DNA of 64,000 nt from Rhodobacteraceae bacterium Alg231-04 (GTDB lineage: Bacteria; Pseudomonadota; Alphaproteobacteria; Rhodobacterales; Rhodobacteraceae): assembly GCA_900143635.1 (NCBI GenBank), contig FREY01000006.1, positions 62,001 to 126,000 of the forward strand, read 5' to 3'. Each line of letters starts with the position of its first letter. The stretch's first letter is position 1. Of the stretch, positions 53,536 through 62,047 are shown one piece after another. The position numbers and the translations under genes are program-made. The notes beneath the pieces were generated by a model. It did no database searches, was not told where the DNA came from, and saw only the letters and a list, made by a program, of their open reading frames with translations.

Positions 53536-54552
53536 TTAGTTTGCAGCCATTTCGCTGACAACCATGGCATGGGCTGCCTCGGCGTCGATGCCTGCCTCGG
53601 TCAGCTCGGCCAGGATCTTCGCCTGAACCCGTGCCGCCATTTCGGCAAAGGCCGCCTGATCTTCGGCGGATGCGGTCACGATGGTATTGTCCGCTGTGGC
53701 CTCTGTTGCAGCACGCGCTTTGGCGTCATGGGCATCCCAGACCTGCCCCATCATGCGGCTTGCGGCCTCACCAAAGACATCCGCATCCAGCTTGGCCTGC
53801 ACCTCTGCGGGCAGCGCGTCAAAGGCTTCCTGGCTCATCAGGATGGCAAAGGAACCCCGGTAGAAACCGCCGGGCATCTCATAGACATTTTTGGCCACTT
53901 CATTGAGTTTGAAACCGGTCCGCTCGCCGATGTTCATTGCGACCGCGTCCGCCGCACCCGACGACAGGGTTTCATAGACTTTAGGTGCCGGGACCTGAAT
54001 GCCAATAAGGCCCAGTTCTTTGCCTACATCCGCCGAAACACCGCCGCCAAGGCGGGTTTTCAGCCCATTCAGATCACCAAGGTTGTTCACCGCCTTGTTC
54101 GAGTGGATCTGACCGGGACCATGGGTGGTCAGCGCCACCAGCTTGACGCCGCGGTGTTCGTCCAGTGCAGCAAGGTGCGCTTCATGGACACGCCAGTAAG
54201 CCACCGAGGATGCCTCGGCATTGCCTTCATAGCCGGGAATTTCAATCAGCTTGGTGCCGGTAAAGCGGCCCGGCTGGTAGCCGTGGAAAATGATGGTCAT
54301 GTCGGCTGCACCATCCATCACCAGATCCATCTGTGCCGGCGGCGGTGCCAGACCGTGCTTCAGCTCACCGGTGACTTCGCCGCCCGTGGCCTCTTCCATC
54401 ATTTCGATCAAACCGCCCAGCATGCCGGTGTTGATCGGGTGCGTCGGCGGCAGCCAGGTCGAAAACGTCAGGTTTGTTTCAGCGACAGCAGCGCCCATGC
54501 TGGCGGTGATCGCCAGTGCACTGGCCGCAATAAGTCTGGTGAATTTAGACAT
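53536..54552 (-). CDS. dctP: TRAP transporter substrate-binding protein (DctP)
   Basis: A 338-residue periplasmic protein with a Sec signal (about residues 1-25, ending GAAVAE). The DctP pattern is NLTFSTWLPPTHPINTGMLGGLIEMMEEATGGEVTGELKHG at the start and LNGLKTRLGGGVSADVGKELGLIGIQVPAPKVYETLSSGAADAVAMNIGE, which includes the ligand-carboxylate arginine (LKTRLGG). The ATG is at 54552 behind GGGAGGAA. It is the first gene of the leftward block. Its ligand is expected to be an aromatic carboxylate. Confidence 0.93.
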   Translation of the reverse strand: MSKFTRLIAASALAITASMGAAVAETNLTFSTWLPPTHPINTGMLGGLIEMMEEATGGEVTGELKHGLAPPPAQMDLVMDGAADMTIIFHGYQPGRFTGTKLIEIPGYEGNAEASSVAYWRVHEAHLAALDEHRGVKLVALTTHGPGQIHSNKAVNNLGDLNGLKTRLGGGVSADVGKELGLIGIQVPAPKVYETLSSGAADAVAMNIGERTGFKLNEVAKNVYEMPGGFYRGSFAILMSQEAFDALPAEVQAKLDADVFGEAASRMMGQVWDAHDAKARAATEATADNTIVTASAEDQAAFAEMAARVQAKILAELTEAGIDAEAAHAMVVSEMAAN

Positions 54553-54734
54553 CAGTTCCTCCCAAAACCGGCCCTGCATCTGGCAGGGCGATGTGATTTG
54601 TATTCTTTTTCATATATCTTATCGCCCCCCTGCATTCGCACAAGGGTTTTTTATGCCCGGCCCCGCGCGCTCCGCGAAACACCGACTAACCAAACTAAAT
54701 TATTAAAGAAAAACTTCACCCCACGCACTACCGC

Positions 54735-54752
54735 GCCGCGCGTCAGCGCGGC
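54735..54752. terminator. hairpin downstream of ptsP
   Basis: GCCGCGC and GCGCGGC pair perfectly around GTCA. It lies about 80 bp after the ptsP stop. On the minus strand a TTTTTCTTTAAT run follows some 18 nt later, too far for a classical terminator. The same gap holds the dctP promoter. Confidence 0.35.
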
Positions 54753-54830
54753 GGGCGGCCCAACCGGGCCTGGATTATCCGCAGGATTATTCGAAACGGA
54801 CGGGAGCGCGCGCGGACTTGCGCGGCGCGT

Positions 54831-57071
54831 TCAAAGGTCGCGCAGGTAGCGCATCACCGCCGGGCGCACCGACTGTTCACCGCGGTGACGTGCATCAAAG
54901 ATCACCTTGCGCAGATCGTCCAGATTGGTGCGCATCAGCAGCGATTTCACCGGCCCGATCGAGGCCGGGCGCATTGACAGGGTGCCCACGCCAATGGCCG
55001 CCAGACACAGGGCTTCGATCGGGCGCCCCGCATCTTCACCACAAAAACTCAGCGGCGTATCAGTCTCGGCACAGCGCTCTACAATCTGTTCGATCAGGCT
55101 GAGGAAGCTGACATTCAGCGTGTCATAGCGTTTGCGCACCCGCTCGTTCTCGCGGTCAGCAGCAAAGAAGAACTGCTTCAGATCATTGCCGCCAATCGAC
55201 AGAAACTCGACCTCTTCGAAAAACTTGCGCGGCGCAAAGGCCAGCGAAGGAGTCTCGAGCATCGCGCCGACTTCCAGCGTTTCGGGCAGTGGATGGCCAA
55301 GGATGCGTTCGCGCTCCAACGTTTTTTCCACCTCGGCGCGGGCGGCGCGGTATTCTTCGAACTGGGCCACAAAGGGGAACATCACGGTCAGTGGCCGGCC
55401 ATTTGCGGCGCGCATGAGCGCCTGCAATTGCATCCGCATAATGCCGGGCTTGTCCAGCCCGACCCGGATCGCCCGCCAGCCCAGAGCCGGGTTCGGCTCA
55501 TCGGTGGGCTTCATATAGGGCAGCACCTTGTCTGACCCGATATCGAGCGTGCGAAACACAACCCGCTTGCCCTCCGCGGCATCCAGCACCCGCTCATAAA
55601 GCGCCACCAGCTCGGAGCGTTTCGGCATCTGGTTGCGGACCAGAAACTGCAGTTCGGTGCGAAACAGCCCCACCCCCTCGGCACCAGAGCTGTTCAGCGA
55701 CGGTAGATCCGCCATCAGGCCGGCATTCATCACCAGATTGACCCGTTTGCCGTCCAGCGTTTCGGCCGGTTTTTCGCGGATCGACGTATAGCGCTCCTGC
55801 GCCTTGGCCTGCATTGCGATCTTGTCACGAAAGGCGCTGACCACGGAATCATCGGGGCGCAGATGCACCACGCCCTGTTCGCCATCCACCATGATATGGT
55901 CGCCGTTCAGCGCTTCGGTGGTTATCCGTGCGGAATTGACCACCAGTGGAATCGCCAGCGCCCGCGCCACGATGGCTGCGTGCGAGCCGACAGAGCCCTC
56001 CTCCAGCACGATCCCGCGTAGGGAGCGGCCATATTCCAGCAGATCACCGGGGCCGATGTTGCGGGCAATCAGGATTGGGTCGGCAGGCAGATCGGCGGCA
56101 TTATGCGACCCCTGACCGGTCAGAATGCGCAGCAGACGGTTGGACAGATCATCCAGATCCGCCAGACGTTCGCGCAGGTAAGCGTCCTGCACCTGCCCCA
56201 TACGGGCCCGCGCCTGAGACTGCTCTTTTTCCACCGCAGCTTCGGCGCTAAGGCCGCGGGCGATGTCCTCTTCCATGCGCTTCATCCAGCCCTTGGAATT
56301 GGCAAACATCCGGTAGGCTTCGAGAACTTTCAGCTGTTCCTTGTCGCCGTTCTGCGACATCTCCAGCATCTTGTCGACGCCAACGCGCAGCTGTTCGACC
56401 GCCTCGTTCAGGCGCTCCAGCTCACGGTGGGGATCATCGGCAATCGGATTGGTGACCACCACGCGCGGCTCGTGCAGCCAGACATGGCCTTCGGCGGCCC
56501 CTTCCTGCGCGACCGTGCCGGGCAGAAGAACCGGTTGCTGGTGCAGGGGCGACAGGGCGGCACCCTCACCGACAAAAGCGCCCAGCTCGGTCATCTCGGC
56601 GATGACCATGGCAACCACTTCCAGCGCATAGACCGCATCGGCGGAATATTCGCGCGCTTCTCGGGACTGCACCACAAGCACACCCAGCTTTTCACCGAGC
56701 CGCTGGATTGGAATGCCCAGGAAAGACGAAAACCGTTCTTCGCCGGTTTCCGGCATGTAGCGGAACCCCTTGGCGCTGGGGGCATCAGGCGTGTTGACGA
56801 CCTTGCCGAATTTGGCAACGCGCCCCACCAGGCCTTCGCCCAGACGCATCCGGGTCTGGTGAACGGATTCGACGTTCAAGCCCTCGGTCGCGCAGAGTTC
56901 GAGCGTTTCATCATCGCGGAACAGGTAGACCGAGCAAACCTCGGTCCCCATGCTATCCGCAATCAGATGCGTAATTTCATCAAGGCGTTCCTGACCGGCG
57001 CTTTCGCCGGCCATAACTTCACGCAACCGGCCAAGAAGCTTCCGGCTCTCAGATTCAGTACTCTCTACCAT
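54831..57071 (-). CDS. ptsP: phosphoenolpyruvate-protein phosphotransferase PtsP (EI-Ntr)
   Basis: A 746-residue nitrogen-PTS enzyme I. The N-terminal GAF domain covers about residues 22-165 (EITHLIADSMGTEVCSVYLFRDDETLELCATEGLN). The phospho-acceptor is His364 in GSVGSHAAIVARA. The PEP-binding barrel follows, with GLFRTELQFLVRN, RTLDIGSDKVLPY, ERILGHPLPETLEVGAMLETPS, SIGGNDLKQFFFAADREN and the active-site cysteine in FCGEDAG. It phosphorylates NPr (PtsO) in a regulatory cascade linking nitrogen and carbon status. It lies 42 bp from lysC in the same direction, the usual alphaproteobacterial arrangement. Confidence 0.96.
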   Translation of the reverse strand: MVESTESESRKLLGRLREVMAGESAGQERLDEITHLIADSMGTEVCSVYLFRDDETLELCATEGLNVESVHQTRMRLGEGLVGRVAKFGKVVNTPDAPSAKGFRYMPETGEERFSSFLGIPIQRLGEKLGVLVVQSREAREYSADAVYALEVVAMVIAEMTELGAFVGEGAALSPLHQQPVLLPGTVAQEGAAEGHVWLHEPRVVVTNPIADDPHRELERLNEAVEQLRVGVDKMLEMSQNGDKEQLKVLEAYRMFANSKGWMKRMEEDIARGLSAEAAVEKEQSQARARMGQVQDAYLRERLADLDDLSNRLLRILTGQGSHNAADLPADPILIARNIGPGDLLEYGRSLRGIVLEEGSVGSHAAIVARALAIPLVVNSARITTEALNGDHIMVDGEQGVVHLRPDDSVVSAFRDKIAMQAKAQERYTSIREKPAETLDGKRVNLVMNAGLMADLPSLNSSGAEGVGLFRTELQFLVRNQMPKRSELVALYERVLDAAEGKRVVFRTLDIGSDKVLPYMKPTDEPNPALGWRAIRVGLDKPGIMRMQLQALMRAANGRPLTVMFPFVAQFEEYRAARAEVEKTLERERILGHPLPETLEVGAMLETPSLAFAPRKFFEEVEFLSIGGNDLKQFFFAADRENERVRKRYDTLNVSFLSLIEQIVERCAETDTPLSFCGEDAGRPIEALCLAAIGVGTLSMRPASIGPVKSLLMRTNLDDLRKVIFDARHRGEQSVRPAVMRYLRDL

Positions 57072-57113
57072 GGGCCCTGTTCACGTTATGTCGCAAATCA
57101 GGCGGCCCGAACC

Positions 57114-58352
57114 TCAGGCCGCTTTGTCCAATTCGAAAGCATCATGCAGTGCTTGGACTGCAAGTTCCATGTATTTCCGGTCAACAAGCACCGAAATCTT
57201 GATTTCGGAGGTGGTGATGACCTTGATGTTGATGCCCTCATCAGACAGCACCTTGAACATCTTGGCCGCAACACCTGACTGCGAGCGCATGCCGATACCC
57301 ACAACCGAGATTTTGGCCACATCCGTGTCCGCGATCAGCTCGGCGAAGTTCAGCTCGCCTGCGTCCTTGGTCACGGCCAGTGCCTTTTCTGCCCGCGCAA
57401 CCTGATCGGTCGGGCAGGAGAAGGTCATATCCGTGCGCCCCTCTTCCGAGATATTCTGCACGATCATGTCCACATTCACACCGCCGTCAGACAGCGAGGT
57501 AAAGATGGTGGCCGCGATGCCGGGACGGTCAGCAACCGACACCAGGGTCATTTTGGCTTCGTCGCGGGAATAGGCCACACCGGCCACAACATTGGATTCC
57601 ATGATTTCCTCCTCGTCGCAGACCAGTGTGCCTGCCTCGTCGGATTGCTCTTCAAAGCTGCTCAGAACGCGCAGTTTCACTTTGTAACGCATCGCCAGCT
57701 CGACCGAGCGGGTCTGCAGGACCTTGGCGCCAAGCGATGCCAGTTCCAGCATTTCCTCAAACGCGATCTTGTCCAGTTTGCGGGCCTTCTCGCAGATGCG
57801 CGGGTCTGTGGTGTAGACCCCGTCCACATCTGTGTAGATGTCACAGCGCTCGGCCTCGAAGGCGGCGGCAAAGGCCACGGCGGTGGTATCAGATCCACCC
57901 CGGCCCAGCGTTGCAATGCGGCCTTCCGGGCTGACGCCCTGGAAACCAGCGACAACAGCCACTTTCATGCCTTCGCCGAATTTGGCGGTGATGTTCTCGG
58001 TGCCGATCTCTTCGATCCGCGCCTGGCTGTGCGCCGAGGTGGTCTTTAGCGGTACCTGCCAGCCCTGCCAGCTGCGCGCCGGAACATCCATTTCCTGCAG
58101 CGTCAGCGCCATCAAGCCCGCGGTGACATTTTCACCCGAGGAGACAACAGCGTCATATTCGCGTGCATCATACAGCGGCGAGGTTTCATTCACCCAGCCA
58201 ACCAGTTCATTGGTTTTTCCGGACATCGCCGAGACGATGACAATGACGTCATAGCCCTTGGCAACTTCGACGCCGACACGTTTTGCGGCGCGGCGGATCC
58301 GGTCCAGATTGGCGACCGATGTGCCGCCAAATTTCATAACAAGTACGGGCAT
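57114..58352 (-). CDS. lysC: aspartate kinase
   Basis: A 412-residue aspartokinase that makes aspartyl phosphate for Lys, Met and Thr synthesis. The kinase motif VMKFGGTSVANLDRI is at residues 5-19. It also has VSAMSGKTNELV, LGRGGSDTTAVAFAAAFEAERCDIYTDVDGVYTTDPR and the CATEGLN-like LASLGAKVLQTRSVELAMRY segment. Two ACT domains at the C-terminus (KMTLVSVADRPGIAATIFTSLSDGGVNVDMIVQ; KISVVGIGMRSQSGVAAKMFKVLSDEGINIKVITTSEIKISVLVD) bind the feedback inhibitors. It is upstream of ptsP in the same direction. Confidence 0.97.
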   Translation of the reverse strand: MPVLVMKFGGTSVANLDRIRRAAKRVGVEVAKGYDVIVIVSAMSGKTNELVGWVNETSPLYDAREYDAVVSSGENVTAGLMALTLQEMDVPARSWQGWQVPLKTTSAHSQARIEEIGTENITAKFGEGMKVAVVAGFQGVSPEGRIATLGRGGSDTTAVAFAAAFEAERCDIYTDVDGVYTTDPRICEKARKLDKIAFEEMLELASLGAKVLQTRSVELAMRYKVKLRVLSSFEEQSDEAGTLVCDEEEIMESNVVAGVAYSRDEAKMTLVSVADRPGIAATIFTSLSDGGVNVDMIVQNISEEGRTDMTFSCPTDQVARAEKALAVTKDAGELNFAELIADTDVAKISVVGIGMRSQSGVAAKMFKVLSDEGINIKVITTSEIKISVLVDRKYMELAVQALHDAFELDKAA

Positions 58353-58559
58353 TCAGGCAGACTCCCTATGCGCGCGGATTTTCAGTTCACCGCGTCATAG
58401 GCAAACGACGGGCCAAGGGCAAGGGCGGGTTGGCCACAGGGCCGGTGGTTCTGTTCTGATGCAACAGCGCCGCAGCGCCGGCAAATTGCACGCCCGTGGC
58501 CTTTACCCTGCCACCAACCGCTGAAAAGGTCGCCGAAAATTCGCTTGAAAGGACAAGCC

Positions 58560-58931
58560 ATGCGTTTTGCCGCACTTCTGACCGCCTGCACTCTCCTGCC
58601 GTTGCAGGCCCTTGCCGGAATGACCATTTCCGGCACTGACGGCACCCGCACCATTGGCAAGCTGCCCTGTTCTGTGGTCGACGGAGAGCTGTTGCAGGAC
58701 TGTCATTTCGAAGCCCTGCCGAAAGAGGATGGCTCTGTCACCCTGCGCATTGCGATCCCCGGTGGTTATGTGCGCTATCTCTATGCCACGAATGGCGAGA
58801 TCACCGGCACCGACAGCACCGCCGACCTTGGCAGCCGCCGTCTGGAGAAGAAGACCGTGGTGCTGATCTCACCGGCTGAACGCTATGAGATCGACAACAG
58901 CCTGCTGGACGTCGCAACCGAAACCCGGTGA
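58560..58931 (+). CDS. small secreted hypothetical protein
   Basis: A 123-residue protein with a Sec signal (MRFAALLTACTLLPLQALAG, cleavage near residue 19-20). The mature part has two cysteines about ten residues apart (GKLPCSVVDGELLQDCHF), probably a disulfide, then mainly beta-strand sequence. I do not recognise the family. The ATG at 58560 has AAAGGA 6 nt upstream. It is divergent from lysC and convergent with the ThDP enzyme gene. Confidence 0.65.
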   Translation: MRFAALLTACTLLPLQALAGMTISGTDGTRTIGKLPCSVVDGELLQDCHFEALPKEDGSVTLRIAIPGGYVRYLYATNGEITGTDSTADLGSRRLEKKTVVLISPAERYEIDNSLLDVATETR

Positions 58932-58967
58932 TGGGACGGGGCGCATTTGACGCGCCCCTGCCCCGCC

Positions 58968-60545
58968 TTAACCGGTGATGGCCGGGGTCACATAGATCAG
59001 GGTCGGCACCGGCGCGGCAAAGGCCTCCTGCACCGCCGCTTGCATTTCTGCCAGAGAGGTCGGTGCGGCGGACCGCGCGCCAAAGGCCTCCGCCAGTTTG
59101 CAGAAATCGGGGTTCTGCGCGACCACCGCATTTGGGGCGATCTGCGAACGCACCATACTGTCCTCGATCTCTTTCAGTTTACCGTTGTCCCACAGAATGA
59201 TCGGCAGGCTGAGGCCCAGTTCACCGGCCACGCCAAGTTCCTGCATCGTGTAATGAAACCCATAGTCGCCGACGATGGCCAGGGTCGGCTGGCCCGCGCG
59301 GGCTGCCGCACCACCGATGGCTGCCGGCAACGCATAGCCCAGCGTGCCAAACCCTGTCGGGTGATGCCAGTGACGCGGGCGGGCCATCGCCCAGGCCTCC
59401 TTGGCGACATAGGCAAACTGCGTCATGTCGGAATAGACCATCACATCCGCCGGCACTGCGTCGCGCAGGGCGTTTATCACCGGCACAATGCCCGGTCGTT
59501 CGGCATCGACTTCGGCCAGCCAGCGTCCACGGGCCTCGGCCACTTCGCCAGCCTCCCAGCCGGTGGCGGCTGATTTACCTTCGGTTGCCGCCGTGAGAGC
59601 GGTAGCAAACCCTGCGGCGTCACTTTGAATTTTCAGGGCCGCGCGCTGAGGATCACTCAGCACTTCAGTGTCCAGATCCACCCGCACCAACGCAGCCCTG
59701 TGGCCCAGATGCGGCCGCCACATTTCCACCTCTGCCAGCTCGGTGCCCACGGCAATCACAAGATCCGCAGAGGCGATGACCTCGGCGCTGCCGGGGCGCG
59801 CAAGGAAGGCGCCGAAATCCAGCGCATAATCGCCGCCCGCCGCACCCCGCCCCGCATAGCTGGTGAAACAGGCCGCCCCCAGTTGTGACAGCAGATCCTG
59901 CCATTCGAACCCGGCAGCACCGCCACCCAGAATGAACAGCGGTCGCTTTGCATAGTTCAAAAGTGCGGCAACCTGCTGTGCATTGGTGGTGGTTGTGGTC
60001 ACTGGCAGGGACGTCATTTCCGGCAGCGGCGCCGGATCAGCTGCCGCCTCCAGCAGCTGGATCGGCACCTGAATATGTTTTGCGCGCGGGCGCTTAACGG
60101 CAAATTCTTCAAAGGCGCGGTCGACCAGACCATAAGCCGCCTCGGCGCTTTGTGCCATTTCCGACCAATCACAAACGGCCTCGGCCGCAGCGCGCTGGTC
60201 CTTCATCTGGTGCAGCTGGCCGCGCCGCGCGGCGGTCTCGTCGAGACAGGAGGACAGCACCAGAACCGGCACGGAGTCTGCATAGGCCTGCCCCATCGGC
60301 GTCATGATGTTGCACAGACCCGGCCCGGTGATCACATAAGCCACGCCGGGCTTTCCGGTGGCGCGGGCATAGCCGTCGGCCATGAAACCTGCCCCCTGTT
60401 CGTGGCGGGCCAGCACATGTCGGATGCCTGCCTCTTCGATGCCGCGGTACATTTCCTGATTATGCACGCCGGGAATGCCAAAGATCGTATCGACACCGCG
60501 GTCCTTCAGCATGTGCGATATTTGTGCTCCAAGAGGACGTTTCAT
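58968..60545 (-). CDS. ThDP-dependent decarboxylase-like enzyme (5-guanidino-2-oxopentanoate decarboxylase type)
   Basis: A 525-residue enzyme with the PYR-TH3-PP order of acetolactate-synthase relatives. The activating glutamate is Glu49 in ARHEQGAGFMADGYARATGKPG. The ThDP/Mg motif reads GDYGFHYTMQELGVAGELGLSLPIILWDN, where GDY replaces the usual GDG; I recall similar GDY forms in glyoxylate carboligase and guanidino-oxopentanoate decarboxylases. The family probably decarboxylates 2-oxoacids; AruI-like action on the arginine-derived oxoacid is the usual annotation. The start shares one base with the trkH stop (TGATG), so it is translationally coupled to a potassium transporter. Longer in-frame extensions upstream are inside trkH and not coding. 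Confidence 0.75.
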   Translation of the reverse strand: MKRPLGAQISHMLKDRGVDTIFGIPGVHNQEMYRGIEEAGIRHVLARHEQGAGFMADGYARATGKPGVAYVITGPGLCNIMTPMGQAYADSVPVLVLSSCLDETAARRGQLHQMKDQRAAAEAVCDWSEMAQSAEAAYGLVDRAFEEFAVKRPRAKHIQVPIQLLEAAADPAPLPEMTSLPVTTTTTNAQQVAALLNYAKRPLFILGGGAAGFEWQDLLSQLGAACFTSYAGRGAAGGDYALDFGAFLARPGSAEVIASADLVIAVGTELAEVEMWRPHLGHRAALVRVDLDTEVLSDPQRAALKIQSDAAGFATALTAATEGKSAATGWEAGEVAEARGRWLAEVDAERPGIVPVINALRDAVPADVMVYSDMTQFAYVAKEAWAMARPRHWHHPTGFGTLGYALPAAIGGAAARAGQPTLAIVGDYGFHYTMQELGVAGELGLSLPIILWDNGKLKEIEDSMVRSQIAPNAVVAQNPDFCKLAEAFGARSAAPTSLAEMQAAVQEAFAAPVPTLIYVTPAITG

Positions 60546-61990
60546 CAGGCTCTCCAGAATTGAATGGTCAATATGGCATAGACCGCCAGCAGCTCGAGCC
60601 GGCCGATCAGCATGGCCGCACTCAGGATCCATTTGGCGCCGTCGTTCAGGCTGGCGAAATTCCCCGACGGGCCGATCACATCGCCCAGTCCGGGACCGAT
60701 ATTGGCCAGCGCCGCCGCCGCCCCAGACACCGAGGTGGTGAAATCCAGCCCGGTCAGCGCCAGCAGCCAGGACACGGCGCCCATGGTGACGATGAAGAAA
60801 ACGAAGAAGGAAATCACCGAGCTGAGGACATCCGGCCCCACCGCACGCCCCGCATAACGCGGCTGAAAGACGCCACTGGGCGCGCGAATACGCTGGATCT
60901 GCACCTTGATCGAAGCAAACAGCAGCTGATAGCGGAAGATCTTGATCGAACAGGCGGTTGAGCCCGCACAGCCGCCGATGAGGCCAACAAAGAACAACAG
61001 CGCCACCGGAAAGCTGCCCCATTGCATGTAGTCCGCACTGGCATAGCCGGTGCCCGTGAGCAGCGACACGGTGTTGAAGAGCGTCTCACGAAACCCCGAG
61101 CCCTGCGCAGAATCATAGGACATGTTCCACAGGGTCATCACCAGCACCAGCACGACCGCAGTGCCAAAAAAGGCGCGGATCTGGCTGTCTTTCAGCAGCG
61201 CATCGGGCTGGCCCGCAGTCAGCTGCACAAAGCGCACAAAGGGCAAGGCCGCCAGCATCATGAAAATGACCGAGACATATTCGGCAGGGCCGGAAAACGC
61301 ACCAAAAGACGTGTCATAATTGGCAAACCCACCGGTGGCGACCGTGGTCATCGAATGCACAACCGAGTCAAATCCGTTCATCCCCGCTGCCCCATAGCTG
61401 ATCGCGCAGGCCGCCGTCAGGGCGACATAGATGACGGAAATCCGCGAGGATATCTCGGTCGCGCGGGGCAGGATCTTGCCAAAGGTGTCAAACCCTTCGG
61501 AGCGGAAGATCTGCATGCCACCAACCCGCAGTTCGGGAAGGAACACCATGGCCACAACAATGATACCAATGCCGCCCAGCCACTGCAGAATTCCGCGCCA
61601 CAAAAGCAGCCCGCGGGGCAGCGCGTCCAGCCCCGACACAACCGTCGACCCGGTGGTCGTCAGCCCGGACATGGCCTCAAAAAACGCATCGGTGAAGGAC
61701 AGCTGGGTGTCGCCCAGCATGAAGGGAAGCGCGCCAAACAGCGGCAATGCGATCCAAACTGTGGTGGTCAGAAGGAAGGTCTGCTGGATGGTCAGCCCTT
61801 CGCGCACACCATTGGCACAGCTCAGCGCAAGCAGGCCGCCGGCAAACACGGAAAACAAGGCGCTCTGCAGGAATACCGGCCATTCACCCTGCCCATCGAC
61901 AAGATCAATGAGCAGAGGAAACAGCATGGTGGTGCCCAAGAGGGCAACCAGCAGGCCGATCACATATCCAACAGGGCGCAAGTCCAGCAT
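60545..61990 (-). CDS. trkH: Trk system potassium uptake protein TrkH
   Basis: A 481-residue membrane protein with four repeated membrane-pore-membrane units. Filter-like segments are GLTTTGSTV, VATGGFANYD, LLTGTGYASAD and AALANIGPGLG. The N-terminal MLDLRPVGYVIGLLVALLGTTMLFPLLIDL and central CAGSTACSIKIFRYQLL are TrkH hallmarks. It needs cytoplasmic TrkA, not seen in this window. It is the upstream partner of the ThDP enzyme gene. Confidence 0.94.
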   Translation of the reverse strand: MLDLRPVGYVIGLLVALLGTTMLFPLLIDLVDGQGEWPVFLQSALFSVFAGGLLALSCANGVREGLTIQQTFLLTTTVWIALPLFGALPFMLGDTQLSFTDAFFEAMSGLTTTGSTVVSGLDALPRGLLLWRGILQWLGGIGIIVVAMVFLPELRVGGMQIFRSEGFDTFGKILPRATEISSRISVIYVALTAACAISYGAAGMNGFDSVVHSMTTVATGGFANYDTSFGAFSGPAEYVSVIFMMLAALPFVRFVQLTAGQPDALLKDSQIRAFFGTAVVLVLVMTLWNMSYDSAQGSGFRETLFNTVSLLTGTGYASADYMQWGSFPVALLFFVGLIGGCAGSTACSIKIFRYQLLFASIKVQIQRIRAPSGVFQPRYAGRAVGPDVLSSVISFFVFFIVTMGAVSWLLALTGLDFTTSVSGAAAALANIGPGLGDVIGPSGNFASLNDGAKWILSAAMLIGRLELLAVYAILTIQFWRA

Positions 61991-62047
61991 AAAGTGCAGC
62001 GTTGGCGTGCCGCGCTGCGGCTGTCAACCCATCGCCTGCTTCGCCGA

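Noticed and set aside
54599-54616. MarR site similar to 51092-51109 upstream of dctP
   Set aside because: Only one half-site (TTCATATA) matches; the other arm matches at 3 of 8 positions. Not strong enough to list as an operator.
58968-60545. Acetolactate synthase (ilvB), or a dedicated isatinate decarboxylase of the catabolic block
   Set aside because: No ilvN follows and the GDY motif is not typical of IlvB. It is coupled to trkH and separated from the block by ptsP and lysC, so membership in the block is unsupported.
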